Assembly (NCBI GenBank): GCA_964577115.1 | Contig: CAZNXJ010000007.1 | Location: forward strand, 62,001 to 126,000 | Direction: 5' to 3' | Origin: CAZNXJ01 sp964577115 | GTDB taxonomy: Bacteria; Planctomycetota; Planctomycetia; Pirellulales; Pirellulaceae | DNA: 64,000 nucleotides | The notes under the pieces: model-generated | Database searches by the model: none | Told to the model about the DNA's origin: nothing | Seen by the model: only the letters and a program-made list of their open reading frames with translations | Position numbers and translations under genes: made by a program | Shown: one piece after another, positions 25,626 to 35,679 of the stretch | Layout of the letters: every line of letters begins with the position of its first letter | Numbering within the stretch: position 1 is the first letter of the stretch

Positions 25626-28600
25626 ATGCGTCGAATTGTACCTTGCAGCATATCCGCGGCCGCATTGATCGTCGGGTTTTCGGCTGTCGCGTTCTCCGCC
25701 GAGCCGGTGCCGGAGGTCGTTCAATTCAATCGCGACGTGCGGCCGATCCTGTCTGACAACTGTTTCGCGTGTCATGGCCCAGACGAGAACAAGCGCGAAG
25801 CAGGGTTGCGGCTCGACACCAAGGAAGGCGCGCTGGCCTGGGCCATTCAACCGGGCAATGCGGACGAGAGCGAACTGATGCGCCGACTAGTGACCGACGA
25901 TCCGGAGATGCGCATGCCGCCCGCGTCGACCGGCAAGCATCTTGGCGAGCGGCAAATTGCGATCCTTCGCCGGTGGATCGAACAAGGCGCAAGGTGGGAA
26001 GCCCACTGGTCGCTGATTCCTCCCGTCCGGCCCGCACTGCCTTCGGTGGAAAATGAAGAGTGGGTACACAACCCGATCGACCGGTTCATTCTCGCACGAC
26101 TCGAAAACGAACAGCTCGCACCATCCCCCGACGCGGACAAGCGGACGCTGCTGCGGCGCGTATCGTTCGACCTGATCGGCTTGCCGCCGACGCCTGAACA
26201 AATGGACGCCTTTTTAGCGGATGAATCGCCGGAAGCGTTCGCTCGCGCAGTCGACCAGTTGCTTGCCTCACAGCACTACGGCGAGCGCATGGCGGTGTGG
26301 TGGCTCGACCTGGTCCGATACGCGGACACGGCTGGCTACCACAGCGATAACCATCGCGATGTGTATCTATACCGCGACTACGTCATCAACGCGTTCAACA
26401 ACAACAAACCTTTCGATCAGTTCACGATCGAGCAATTGGCCGGTGATTTGCTGCCCGAGGCCAGTCGCGAACAACGCATTGCGTCCGGCTTCAACCGGCT
26501 GCTTCAAACAACCGAAGAAGGCGGCGCCCAGCCCAAAGAGTACACGGCCAAGTACGGCGCGGATCGCGTGCGTAATACGTCGACGATCTGGCTCGGTCTG
26601 ACGATGGGCTGTAGTGAATGCCATGACCACAAATTCGATCCGCTGTCGATACGCGAGTTCTACAGCTTTCAGGCATTTTTCGCCGACATCGCCGAAATTC
26701 CCGTGGGGCGCCAGCCGCAGACGGCGATGCCGACCCCCGAGCAAGAGCAGCAGCTCGCAGATCTCGATGCGCAACTGACCGAGCTGCGCGCGGCGCTCGA
26801 GGCGCCCTCGTCCGAGCTGTCCGCCGCGCAGGCGGAGTGGGAAGCTGAGTTGCGTGCGCAAATTGCCGCGTCCGATAGCAGCTGGACGGTTCTAGCACCC
26901 GCCGAGCTCGAAACGACGGACGGCACGACGCTTACGGTGCTCGACGATCACTCGGTACTCGCCAGCGGCGCGAACCCCGATAAGGAGACGTATTCCATCG
27001 TTGTGCGGAGCGACGCGGAAAGCATCACGGCGCTTCGGCTGGAGACATTGCGTCATGAGACGCTGACAGACAACCGTCTGTCGCGCGCAAATGGGAACTT
27101 TGTGTTGACGCATTTCGAAGTCGAGCAAGTTGCCGAAGACGGATCGGTGCGACCGATCGCGATCGCGTCGGCCGACGCCGATTTTGCGCAGGACGGCTTT
27201 CCGATAGCACTCGCCATCGACAATGATCCGAGTACCGGATGGGCGGTGAACGGCCACGTTCAGGCGATGGATCGGACGGCCATATTCCGTTTCGCCGAAC
27301 CGCTCGCCGGTCCCGCGACGCTCCGCATCCGTCTCCATCACCAATCGATCTACCCGCGCCACGCGATCGGTCGCTTCCGCCTGGCAACCAGCGCCGCCGA
27401 GCAGCCGGCGCTCGGTCCCTCTTTGAATCTGCCCAGCGAGATCGTTCAGACGTTGCGCGTCGATCCGGAGAGCTTGAGCCCCGAACAGAAAGCGCAAATT
27501 TTCAAATTTTTCCGATCCGTCACTCCGCAGCTTCAGGCGGTACGGGACCAGATCGCGACGGTCGAGCAGCAGCGGAATGAACTGATCGCGTCCTTTCCGC
27601 AGACGCTCGTCACGACGTCTGTCGAACCGCGCACGGTGCGCGTGTTGGCGCGTGGGAACTGGCTGGATGAATCGGGCGAGATTGTGACGCCGGCGACTCC
27701 CGCGGCCCTCAATCCGCTGCCGCCGGTCGAAGGTCGGCCGACGCGGCTGGACCTTGCGCGCTGGATGCTGGCCGACGACAATCCGCTCGTCGCGCGCGTC
27801 TTTGTGAATCGACTGTGGAGGCTGTGCTTTGGCGAGGGTCTTGTGCGAACGCTCGAAGACTTCGGCACACAAGGCGAATGGCCGACGCATCCTGAGCTGC
27901 TGGATTGGCTGGCGGTCGAGTTCCGCGAGAGTGGTTGGGATATCAAACATATTCACCGGCTGATGGTCACCTCGCACGCGTACCGTCAGTCTTCGGCGGC
28001 GCCGGCCGCGCTACGCCAGCGCGATCCCGACAATCGGCTGCTGGCTCGACAGAATCGCTTCCGACTAGACGCCGAATTCGTACGCGACACGGCGTTGTCT
28101 GTGTCCGGCTTGCTCGTACCGCAGGTCGGCGGGCCAAGCGTCAAGCCATATCAGCCGGCCGGTTATTGGGCCAATCTGAACTTCCCAAAACGCGAATGGC
28201 AGGCGGACACGGGCGCGGCGCTGTATCGCCGCGGGCTGTACACGTATTGGTGCCGCAGCTTTTTGCATCCCGCCATGCTGGCGTTTGATGCATCGAGCCG
28301 CGAAGAGTGCATGGCAGCGCGGCCGCGATCGAATACGCCGCTGCAGTCGCTTGTGCTGCTAAACGATCCACAATTTGTTGAGGCCGCTCGAGCACTGGCA
28401 CAGCGTGTCCTTCGCGAGGCGGGTTCGAGCGACGAGCAGCGGATCGAGCTAGCAATACGATTAGTGCTCAATCGAGCGCCCATCGACGCCGAGCGGGCGG
28501 TGCTAAGGGACTTAGTGGCCCGGCATCGCGCCGAGTACGCGGCCGACAGCGCGGCGGTCGATGCATTGCTTGCGGTCGGCGAGTGGCCGGTAGCGGCGGA

Positions 28601-28682
28601 ATTGGACCGCGTTGAAGTAGCGGCATGGACATCCGCCGCGCGCACGCTGCTAAACCTTCATGAAGCGATCACAAGAAATTAA
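25626..28682 (+). CDS. PSD1/DUF1549-DUF1553 cytochrome-c-like protein with extra beta domain (1018 aa)
   Basis: The ATG at 25626 gives a good signal peptide (MRRIVPCSISAAALIVGFSA); the TTG at 25596 is less likely. PSCyt1 follows with C46-F-A-C49-H50, then DUF1549 (GLPPTPEQMDAFL, YGERMAVWWLDLVRYADTAG) with C329-S-E-C332-H333 in the CHDHKFDPL motif. An insert of about 180 residues (about 410-590) has galactose-binding-like character: ESITALRLETLRHETLTDNR, LAIDNDPSTGWAVNG, and TLRIRLHHQSIYPRHAIGRF. DUF1553 follows (LARWMLADDNPLVARVFVNR, EDFGTQGEWPTHPELLDWLA). It is exported and potentially haem-bearing. It forms a pair with the DUF1501 gene 89 bp downstream. Confidence 0.93.
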   Translation: MRRIVPCSISAAALIVGFSAVAFSAEPVPEVVQFNRDVRPILSDNCFACHGPDENKREAGLRLDTKEGALAWAIQPGNADESELMRRLVTDDPEMRMPPASTGKHLGERQIAILRRWIEQGARWEAHWSLIPPVRPALPSVENEEWVHNPIDRFILARLENEQLAPSPDADKRTLLRRVSFDLIGLPPTPEQMDAFLADESPEAFARAVDQLLASQHYGERMAVWWLDLVRYADTAGYHSDNHRDVYLYRDYVINAFNNNKPFDQFTIEQLAGDLLPEASREQRIASGFNRLLQTTEEGGAQPKEYTAKYGADRVRNTSTIWLGLTMGCSECHDHKFDPLSIREFYSFQAFFADIAEIPVGRQPQTAMPTPEQEQQLADLDAQLTELRAALEAPSSELSAAQAEWEAELRAQIAASDSSWTVLAPAELETTDGTTLTVLDDHSVLASGANPDKETYSIVVRSDAESITALRLETLRHETLTDNRLSRANGNFVLTHFEVEQVAEDGSVRPIAIASADADFAQDGFPIALAIDNDPSTGWAVNGHVQAMDRTAIFRFAEPLAGPATLRIRLHHQSIYPRHAIGRFRLATSAAEQPALGPSLNLPSEIVQTLRVDPESLSPEQKAQIFKFFRSVTPQLQAVRDQIATVEQQRNELIASFPQTLVTTSVEPRTVRVLARGNWLDESGEIVTPATPAALNPLPPVEGRPTRLDLARWMLADDNPLVARVFVNRLWRLCFGEGLVRTLEDFGTQGEWPTHPELLDWLAVEFRESGWDIKHIHRLMVTSHAYRQSSAAPAALRQRDPDNRLLARQNRFRLDAEFVRDTALSVSGLLVPQVGGPSVKPYQPAGYWANLNFPKREWQADTGAALYRRGLYTYWCRSFLHPAMLAFDASSREECMAARPRSNTPLQSLVLLNDPQFVEAARALAQRVLREAGSSDEQRIELAIRLVLNRAPIDAERAVLRDLVARHRAEYAADSAAVDALLAVGEWPVAAELDRVEVAAWTSAARTLLNLHEAITRN

Positions 28683-28771
28683 TTCCAACCCGCCCGGCCG
28701 GCCGTTGAATCGCGCGGGCGAACGTTGTTCGGCGGGCGGAAGCCCCTGGCAATTCTGGGAGCTCGTACATC

Positions 28772-30202
28772 ATGATGTATTTGCCCTACTGGATCGGCAC
28801 CCGACCCACCCGCCGTACATTCCTTGGACGTTCGGCGGCCGCGCTGGGCGCAACGGCACTGGCCACGCTCCTAGAGCCGCGTCTCTTGCGCGGCGACGAG
28901 CTTCCGGAGGTACCTGGAGCCCTTGGGCGACTGCACGTGCGGCCGCGCGCCAAGCGCGTGATCTGGCTCACGATGGCCGGAGGCCCCTCGCACCTCGAGA
29001 CGTTCGATTACAAACCGAAGTTGGCCGAGATGCACGGCCAGCCGATGCCGAGCTCCTTTACAGAAGGGCAGCCCATCGCGCAGCTCCAGGGGCAGGCGCT
29101 GAACTGCTTCGCTCCACAGCATCCATTCCGCAAGTTCGGCGAATCGGGGCAGGAAATTTCCGAGCTGTTCCCGCATCTCGGCACGGTCGCGGATGACATC
29201 TGCATCATCCGGTCGATGAAGACCGAGGCGATCAACCACGATCCGGCGCACACGTTCATGAATACCGGGACCACGATTTCCGGCCGGCCGTCGATGGGAT
29301 CGTGGCTCTGGTACGGGCTAGGAACGACGAACGAGAACCTGCCAGGCTTCGTGGTTCTTATTTCCACGGGTAAGTCGGGCCAGCAGCAACCGATCGCTGC
29401 CCGGCAATGGCATAGTGGCTTTCTGCCCAGCCGCTACCAGGGTGTACAACTGCGCTCGCAAGGCGATCCGGTCCTCTACCTGTCCAACCCGGCCGGCGTC
29501 AATGGTTCGCGGCAAGCCGATGTGATCTCGGCGATCAACCAGCTGAACCGGATCGAGCAGACTCGGATCGATGATCCGGAAATCGCGACGCGCATCTCGC
29601 AATACGAGATGGCGTTCCGCATGCAGACGTCCGTGCCCGACTTGATGGATCTATCGAGCGAGGGGCAGGCGGTGCTCGACCTGTATGGCTGCACGCCGGG
29701 TGACGGATCCTTTGCATCGAATTGCCTGCTCGCCCGTCGCCTTGCCGAACGGGGCGTCAACTTCGTGCAGCTTTACCATCGCGATTGGGACCATCACGGC
29801 AACATCAAGAACGATATCGCCGTGGTGGCACGCGAAGTCGACCAGGCATGCGCCGCGCTGATTCGCGACCTGAAGCAGCGCGGGATGCTGGACGAAACAC
29901 TGATTGTCTTCGGCGGGGAATTTGGACGCACGCCGATGGCGCAGGGCAGCGGCCGCGATCATCACATGAAAGCCTTTTCCATGTGGCTCTGCGGCGGCGG
30001 CATCCGCCCGGGGATCACCTACGGGAGCACCGACGAGCTGGGATACAACGCGGTCGAGAACGTCGTGCACGTCCACGATCTGCATGCCACGATGCTGCAC
30101 CTGTTAGGCATCGACCACCGGCGACTTACCGTTCGCCATCAGGGGCGCGACTTCCGGCTGACCGACGTGGCCGGAGAAGTGGTCACGGAAATCCTGGCCT
30201 AG
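28772..30202 (+). CDS. DUF1501 domain-containing protein (476 aa)
   Basis: The Tat-type signal TRRTFLGRSAAALGATALAT indicates folded export. DUF1501 hallmarks are RVIWLTMAGGPSHLETFDYK, MNTGTTISGRPSMGSWLWYG, FVQLYHRDWDHHGNIKNDIA and GGEFGRTPMAQGSGRDHHMK, ending HVHDLHATMLHLLGIDHRRL. It is the second such protein in the window and more distant from the first in the middle section. An ATG-ATG doublet makes the start uncertain by one codon. Function is unknown; the phosphatase/sulfatase-like fold and constant pairing with DUF1553 suggest joint periplasmic work on sulfated or phosphorylated polymers, which is inference. Confidence 0.93.
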   Translation: MMYLPYWIGTRPTRRTFLGRSAAALGATALATLLEPRLLRGDELPEVPGALGRLHVRPRAKRVIWLTMAGGPSHLETFDYKPKLAEMHGQPMPSSFTEGQPIAQLQGQALNCFAPQHPFRKFGESGQEISELFPHLGTVADDICIIRSMKTEAINHDPAHTFMNTGTTISGRPSMGSWLWYGLGTTNENLPGFVVLISTGKSGQQQPIAARQWHSGFLPSRYQGVQLRSQGDPVLYLSNPAGVNGSRQADVISAINQLNRIEQTRIDDPEIATRISQYEMAFRMQTSVPDLMDLSSEGQAVLDLYGCTPGDGSFASNCLLARRLAERGVNFVQLYHRDWDHHGNIKNDIAVVAREVDQACAALIRDLKQRGMLDETLIVFGGEFGRTPMAQGSGRDHHMKAFSMWLCGGGIRPGITYGSTDELGYNAVENVVHVHDLHATMLHLLGIDHRRLTVRHQGRDFRLTDVAGEVVTEILA

Positions 30203-30397
30203 CAGCAACGGCTCACGTGCGGCGCTGAACCCAGATAAGCGCGCCGCACGGCTGCGGCCAGGCTTACGGTTCGATGGCAAGCGTCGAGCGGCCTCGATCC
30301 CCGCTGCGCCTTGTAATTCATACGCGCCGCTGGTGAAAATACGCACTGGCGTGCACTTCTCTTCTCAACACAATCGAACCTCTTCTCACGAGTCGCC

Positions 30398-31924
30398 ATG
30401 ATGCAGCCTGCCAGCCCTCGGGTTCTGGTGCGCGGCCACATACCGGGTTGGTTACCCTGGGTCCGCACGCTTGCATTGATCGCCGCCGCCGTCGGCGCCA
30501 TTCTTTTTACCGTGGATGTAACCGTAGCCACGGGGGTCCTCGTCATATCGAGCATCTTGTTTATCACCCTGCAAACGGTGCTGATATATTACCGGTCGCG
30601 TCAGCAGTGGTTTACTGACACCGGTACGGGCTTCGTGATTGAAGACCGGCAGGGCCGCCGCAACTACGACGACGCTGATATCTATAGCGTCGACATGGAA
30701 GTGTCGAGCGTTTACTCGCAAGGCGTTCATAAAGGCGAGCGGCGGGTGTTCCGCATGAAGGTTCAAGACGAACCGCGCGAAATCGAGCTCGTCAACACGA
30801 TTCCTCCGAACACAGCCGACCCGCTCGCGCCGTTCATTCAACGCGTTATCGAAGCCTATCGTGACCAGGCATTGGAAGCGCTCGATGCCGGCGCGCGGGT
30901 CAACGGCAAGTCCTGGTCGCTTTCTTCATCCGACCTAACCGTCGGCGGCAAGGCTTCCCAGGTCATTCCGCTCGCCGATGTGAGCTCGTTCGGCGTCTTT
31001 GACCGCCAGGTGTGCGTGTGGAGAGGAAGTGAAAGCGAAGCGTGCTTGAAAATACCGGTGCGCTCGAAGAACGCCTTTCTCTTACAGTTGCTGCTGGCGC
31101 ATCGGCTGAGCGAGACGGCACAAGATCCCGACGCCCCCGCAACAGGCTCGGCGCTCGGACGCGTGCTCTTTGAGCGAAAAGGCAGCAGCGCCGTGATCAT
31201 CTTGCTCGGCGTCCTGGCCGCCGCGCTAAGTTTGGGAGCCGTCGGAAAGATAATTTCCGCCATTGACAAGAATTCGCTGATCGATGCCGTATGGTCCGTG
31301 GTGCTGTTCGGATTAGCAGGACTCTGCATTGCCGGTCTATTTCAGCAGAAGCGTTCTCTTTTCCGCTGCCATGAATCCGGTGTCATTCGACGCGGCCTGT
31401 TCGCCGAAAAACAGCTCATGTATGCCGAGGTGGATGAATTCACGTACGCGGCAACTCGGCAGTACTATAACGGCATTTACATTGGGACAGCGTTAAAGAT
31501 GGAACTGGCGATAACGAAGGGCGCGAGGCCGGTGCGAATCCGCTTTACGCGCACGGTGAAGAACGCGGACGAGGACCTGGAAGAGCTCACGAATCACATT
31601 TCGGGCGTGATTGGCGCGAAGCTGCTGGAGCGATTCGCCAACGGCGAGCGCGTCCCATGGACAGAGAACCTCGCGCTCGTCCCGGAAGGAATCGAGTACC
31701 GTCCCCGAGCCTTTGTCGGTCGCCGCAAAGAGCCAACCGTTATCCCGTTTGAAAAAATCGTAAACTTCGCCATTGATGAAGGCGTGTTCCACGTCTGGAC
31801 GGTGGACGGCGACAAGTCCGTCGTCCACGAGTCCGTCGGTGCGAGAAACTTCTTCCCCGGCTACTTTGCTCTACACTCCCTGTACGCCGCCGCATCCGCG
31901 CAAGAGGAAGCGACAAGCTCCTAG
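30398..31924 (+). CDS. Hypothetical membrane protein with repeated PH-like soluble segments (508 aa)
   Basis: Two N-terminal helices (TLALIAAAVGAILFTVDV and ATGVLVISSILFITLQTVLI, about 24-66) and a second hairpin near 265-312 (VIILLGVLAAALSLGAVG, AVWSVVLFGLAGLCIAGLFQ) flank soluble domains. The soluble parts look like pleckstrin-homology-type beta barrels. Each has a stretch converting a field to a response: GTGFVIEDRQGRRNYDDADI, then ESGVIRRGLFAEKQLMYAEV and LVPEGIEYRPRAFVGRRKEP. The recurring pattern (a G-I-x-x-R entry, then a conserved aromatic or acidic patch) suggests three related domains. No family name can be given with confidence. It stands alone on the plus strand, converging with the kelch-like gene. 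Confidence 0.75.
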   Translation: MMQPASPRVLVRGHIPGWLPWVRTLALIAAAVGAILFTVDVTVATGVLVISSILFITLQTVLIYYRSRQQWFTDTGTGFVIEDRQGRRNYDDADIYSVDMEVSSVYSQGVHKGERRVFRMKVQDEPREIELVNTIPPNTADPLAPFIQRVIEAYRDQALEALDAGARVNGKSWSLSSSDLTVGGKASQVIPLADVSSFGVFDRQVCVWRGSESEACLKIPVRSKNAFLLQLLLAHRLSETAQDPDAPATGSALGRVLFERKGSSAVIILLGVLAAALSLGAVGKIISAIDKNSLIDAVWSVVLFGLAGLCIAGLFQQKRSLFRCHESGVIRRGLFAEKQLMYAEVDEFTYAATRQYYNGIYIGTALKMELAITKGARPVRIRFTRTVKNADEDLEELTNHISGVIGAKLLERFANGERVPWTENLALVPEGIEYRPRAFVGRRKEPTVIPFEKIVNFAIDEGVFHVWTVDGDKSVVHESVGARNFFPGYFALHSLYAAASAQEEATSS

Positions 31925-31966
31925 CGGCACCATGCCGAATGGGTAGCGTCCTTTACAGAGACTTCG

Positions 31967-32974
31967 TTAGGGCGACCAGTCTTCGGGCAGGGCGAGGTGC
32001 CACACGTCATTGGTCAGGGGGGCAGCATGGCCAGTGACGACCCAGAGCTTGTCTTGAAAGACGTAGGCCGAGTGTTCATGTCGAGCGCGCCAAATCGTAG
32101 GCGTTTTCAGCTCGTGCCACTCGCGTCCATCTGCGGAGTACCACACGTCGTTCCAGTTTTTGGCAGGATTGTTGGACCATCCACCAAGTACCCACAGCCG
32201 GTCCCGATACACCTGGGCTGAAAACCAGATGCGTGCCGGCCACGGAGCCGCTTCCGTTTCGCGCGTCCAGTTCACACCGTCCGGCGAGCTCCAAACGTCA
32301 TTGTGCGCTTGATAGTTCGGCAAGTAGTTGCCGCCGCCCATCACCCAAATCTTGCCCGCATGCACAACCGCCCCGAGATACGCGCGTGGCGACCAAGGCG
32401 CATTTTCCGTGACACACGTCCAGTGCACACCGTCTGGCGAGCTCCACACATCGTTCCGCAGGTCGTCATCGGTGCCGAAATAGTATTTCTCAATTCCGCC
32501 GAGGATCCACATACGATCCTTAAACACCACGGCACCTGCCGCCATGCGCGGCGCCCAGCCCGCGTTGTCCGTTTCCTGCTTCCATTCGACCCCGTCCGCC
32601 GACGACCAAACGTGGTTGCTGGCCGAGGCGTGGGGCAGCCGGCCCCCATGCCAGCCACCCATGATCCACATCCGACCGTTCATCACGAGCGTCATGGGAA
32701 AGTCGGAATGTTTCCAGGGAGCCTGCTCGGTTGCCTTCGTCCATTGTCGGCCATCCGGCGAGCTCCACACGTCCCGCGGCGGATCCTCGTAGGACGAGAG
32801 CCATCCGCCCAGCAGCCAGAGGCGATCCTGAAATACCAATTCGCCGCAGGAGTCCCGCGGCGCAAAGCCCCCATTGTCCGTGACCTGCACCCAATCCACG
32901 GCCGCCGGCTCAGCCGCCCTCGTACGGGTCGCCATCAGGGCCAACAAGACTCCAAGGCACAGAAAAGCTTTCAT
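31967..32974 (-). CDS. Secreted kelch/galactose-oxidase-like six-bladed propeller protein (335 aa)
   Basis: A signal peptide (MKAFLCLGVLLALMATRTRA) precedes a beta-propeller. Six blades are visible, each with a hydrophobic run such as DRLWLLGG, GRMWIMGG, DRMWILGG, GKIWVMGG, DRLWVLGG or DKLWVVTG, followed by NDVWSSPDG..W(T) and a tail like ENAPWSPR. This NDVW(S/Y)S.DG motif is typical of kelch-like proteins from Planctomycetes. It is exported and probably a binding or scaffold protein; no active-site residues of galactose oxidase were seen. Only 42 bp separate its stop from the converging gene at 30398. Confidence 0.88.
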   Translation of the reverse strand: MKAFLCLGVLLALMATRTRAAEPAAVDWVQVTDNGGFAPRDSCGELVFQDRLWLLGGWLSSYEDPPRDVWSSPDGRQWTKATEQAPWKHSDFPMTLVMNGRMWIMGGWHGGRLPHASASNHVWSSADGVEWKQETDNAGWAPRMAAGAVVFKDRMWILGGIEKYYFGTDDDLRNDVWSSPDGVHWTCVTENAPWSPRAYLGAVVHAGKIWVMGGGNYLPNYQAHNDVWSSPDGVNWTRETEAAPWPARIWFSAQVYRDRLWVLGGWSNNPAKNWNDVWYSADGREWHELKTPTIWRARHEHSAYVFQDKLWVVTGHAAPLTNDVWHLALPEDWSP

Positions 32975-33035
32975 GTGAGTGATTCCATCAAGGATGAATG
33001 GCCTGGTATGTCGCAGTTGAAATTCGCACCGCGGA

Positions 33036-33926
33036 TCAGGAAAGGATGGATCGTAGCGCCTCTTCGAGCACGGGATGGCGGTAATTGAATCCCGCCTGCT
33101 GCATCCGCTCGGGTACCACGCGCGTGCTGGCTAGCAACAGTGCGTCTGCCATCTCGCCCAACGCCATGCGGGCGAGAAATGGCGGTAGAGGAAATAGGGT
33201 CGGGACGCGCAAAACGCGTCCCAGCGTTCGAGTGAACTCTTTATTGGTTACCGGTTCCGGCGCGACCGCATTGAAGACCCCGGATAACTGCGGATTGTCG
33301 AGCAAGAACTGGAACATGCCTGTAAGGTCTTCGAGCGTAATCCAACTCCAGTATTGGCGTCCACTGCCAACAATGCCGCCGAGACCGAAGCGGAACGGAG
33401 TCAGCATCTTGGCCAGCGCGCCGCCTTTGCGATCGAGCACGACACCGATACGAAGCTTGCAAACGCGCACACCGGCCTTCTCGGCCGGATCGCAGGCGGC
33501 TTCCCATTCACGGCACACATCGGCCAGGAACCCCTCGCCCGGCGGCGACGACTCGGTGCAGACTTCGTTGCCACGGTCGCCATAGTAACCAATCGCGGAT
33601 GCCGAAATGAGCGTCGCCGGAGGTTCGCTCATGCGGGCGATCGTCTCGGCAATCAACCGGGTTCCTTGCACGCGGCTGCTGCGGATGCGCGCCTTCCTGG
33701 CCTCCGTCCAGCGTCCGGACGCGATGTTTTCACCCGCAAGATGCACAACCGCGTCCACGCCGCGCAAGGTGTCAGCATCCAGTTCACCACGCGCTGGATC
33801 CCAATGCACAACACCGGCTTTATCGCGTGACCGCGATACCGCGAGCACTTCGTGGCCGGCTTGCTTCAACCGAGCCGTCAATTCGGAACCAACCAGACCA
33901 GACGCTCCGGTGATGCAGACAACCAT
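33036..33926 (-). CDS. TIGR01777 family epimerase / SDR oxidoreductase (YfcH-like)
   Basis: An extended-SDR fold with the N-terminal nucleotide-binding loop VCITGASGLVGSELTARLK. The family-specific motifs follow: VVHLAGENIASGRWTEARKA, ISASAIGYYGDRGNEVCTES and GFLADVCREWEAA, plus GGALAKMLTPFRFGLGGIVG and YWSWITLEDLTGM. This arrangement, with GxxWW-like active sites lost, is diagnostic for the TIGR01777/YfcH group, whose substrates are unknown. The protein has 296 residues, as expected. It begins at 33926; the next gene upstream on this strand (kinase) ends at 34069, so the two could be co-transcribed. Confidence 0.93.
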   Translation of the reverse strand: MVVCITGASGLVGSELTARLKQAGHEVLAVSRSRDKAGVVHWDPARGELDADTLRGVDAVVHLAGENIASGRWTEARKARIRSSRVQGTRLIAETIARMSEPPATLISASAIGYYGDRGNEVCTESSPPGEGFLADVCREWEAACDPAEKAGVRVCKLRIGVVLDRKGGALAKMLTPFRFGLGGIVGSGRQYWSWITLEDLTGMFQFLLDNPQLSGVFNAVAPEPVTNKEFTRTLGRVLRVPTLFPLPPFLARMALGEMADALLLASTRVVPERMQQAGFNYRHPVLEEALRSILS

Positions 33927-34068
33927 AGGAGAATTCCGTGAATCGACCGAGGGCGCCGGGCTCGTTCGCGCGGGGAAAGGGACGCTCGGTTTTTAGCAGC
34001 GCACCTGGCAATTGCCAACGGGCGGGCCGAGCAGGTTCAAGCGGCGGAGCGTTCGGCGCGGAGCGTTT

Positions 34069-35679
34069 TCAATCGAACTGGCTCGCGAGCCGGTGGCGCA
34101 TGTGCTGAGCCGCCTGCACGATTTCACGCTGCGCGTCGTCGGTCGCCTCGCGGTCAGCCAGCGCCGCAAACTGGGCCAGCGCCTCCTTGGGATTGGGCTC
34201 GACGCTACGCATCGCTTCGACATATTGCCGCTCAACCGGCTCCAGGTACTCGGCGCCGCCTTTTCGCCGAGCCTCGCGCTCCAAGCGTCGCCAGAGCCAA
34301 TGCGCGGCGTGGTCGGCTTTGAGCGTTTGGAGCTCGTCACGACGCGCATCCTGCGGAAAACGCTGTAGAAAATCGTCAATCGCGCGGCGGACGCGACCGT
34401 CGAGCTGTTCCGATGGCTGTTCGGCCGCCAGCTCCTGAATCTGCGCATAGAGCGTATCCGCATCGGGTGGGCGTGTGAGGTACCAACCGACGGCGACGAT
34501 GGCCAACAGCGCGAGCACCAGGCCGGCAATCGACAACCAATCGCGCCATGTCGTTTGGCTGGCCAGTACTTCCTCGACGCGCGGCGCCATTTCAGCGGCT
34601 TCCGCCCCCACCTCGGTAAATCGCGGCGGCGAGGAATCGTTCGGCTCGGAGGGAACCGTTGCACGCGTCTCGCGCTTCTGGCTGGGAGACGTCACGACGG
34701 TATGCTCTTCCCACTGGCTATCTTCATCGGGCGGCGGCGTGGGTCGAGTTGCTTGCTGCGTGTGAGGATGAGCACGGGGCGGGGAAACTTCGACGTCGTC
34801 GAGCACGCGCGTTGGAGCGTCGGGGCCGGCTGTCTCGTCGTCCAGGTCCGTATCCTTACCGGCCAGCGCGTGCAGCATTGCCCGGACGCGTTTGGACAAG
34901 GCCAGCGGCGTCGCGATCCGCTGCTGCGGGTCGCGGCTGAGCAGCTGTAGGATGATTTCTTCAAATTCCTCAGGAACGTTCGGATCCAGCCGTCGAATCG
35001 GAACCGGCTCGGAGTGCCGCATCCGCTCGAGAATCTCCGTCACGCTGCGGCCCGGAAACGGCGGCTTTCCGGCGAGCAGTGTATAGAGCACTGCGCCGAG
35101 GCTGTAGAGATCCGAGCGGGCCGTGGAGCCCTGCCCTTCCGCCTGCTCGGGTGACATGTAATCGGCCGTTCCAATGACACCCCCTGCCGACGTCAGGTGT
35201 GTCGCCCCGAAGAACTTGGCGATCCCGAAATCCGTCAGCTTGATTTGCCCGTCCGGCGTCCGCAGGAGATTTGCCGGCTTCAGGTCGCGGTGGATGACGC
35301 CATGGTCGTGCGCGTGCTTGAGCGCCGAACAAACTTGTACCGCGATGTCAGCCACTTCGCGCCATGTGAATCGCATGCCTCGCGCGAGCAACTCATGCAG
35401 ATTCTGTCCCGGCACCAGCTCCATGCTGTAAAACAGCACTCCGTCCTGTTCACCATATCCTTTCAGCTGCACGATATTCGGATGCCGCAATTGCTTGAGC
35501 ATCTCGATCTCGGCTTCAAAGCGCGAGCGAAAAGCCGAATCATCGGCAAAGGCGAATGACAGGATCTTGATCGCTGTGCGCTCGCCTGTCTGCTCGTGGA
35601 CGCCTTCATACACTGCCCCCATGCCGCCGCGCCCTAACAGGCGCGTGATCCGATATGGTCCGAGTCGTTCGAGTGGCAT
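34069..35679 (-). CDS. Transmembrane serine/threonine protein kinase (536 aa)
   Basis: A Hanks-type kinase domain fills residues 9-270. It has the Gly-rich loop LGRGGMGAVYEG (15-26), catalytic Lys38 in AIKIL, HRDLKPANLL, TDFGIAKFF and the GTADYMSPEQAEG activation segment. A Pro/Thr/Glu-rich juxtamembrane linker (about 285-370) follows, then one helix (WLSIAGLVLALLAIVAVGWY, about 380-402). The C-terminal about 130 residues are alpha-helical and probably extracytoplasmic, possibly a sensor. All catalytic residues appear intact, so it should phosphorylate Ser/Thr on unknown targets. It lies downstream of dnaE2 on the same strand, but the 208-bp gap suggests a separate promoter. Confidence 0.95.
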   Translation of the reverse strand: MPLERLGPYRITRLLGRGGMGAVYEGVHEQTGERTAIKILSFAFADDSAFRSRFEAEIEMLKQLRHPNIVQLKGYGEQDGVLFYSMELVPGQNLHELLARGMRFTWREVADIAVQVCSALKHAHDHGVIHRDLKPANLLRTPDGQIKLTDFGIAKFFGATHLTSAGGVIGTADYMSPEQAEGQGSTARSDLYSLGAVLYTLLAGKPPFPGRSVTEILERMRHSEPVPIRRLDPNVPEEFEEIILQLLSRDPQQRIATPLALSKRVRAMLHALAGKDTDLDDETAGPDAPTRVLDDVEVSPPRAHPHTQQATRPTPPPDEDSQWEEHTVVTSPSQKRETRATVPSEPNDSSPPRFTEVGAEAAEMAPRVEEVLASQTTWRDWLSIAGLVLALLAIVAVGWYLTRPPDADTLYAQIQELAAEQPSEQLDGRVRRAIDDFLQRFPQDARRDELQTLKADHAAHWLWRRLEREARRKGGAEYLEPVERQYVEAMRSVEPNPKEALAQFAALADREATDDAQREIVQAAQHMRHRLASQFD

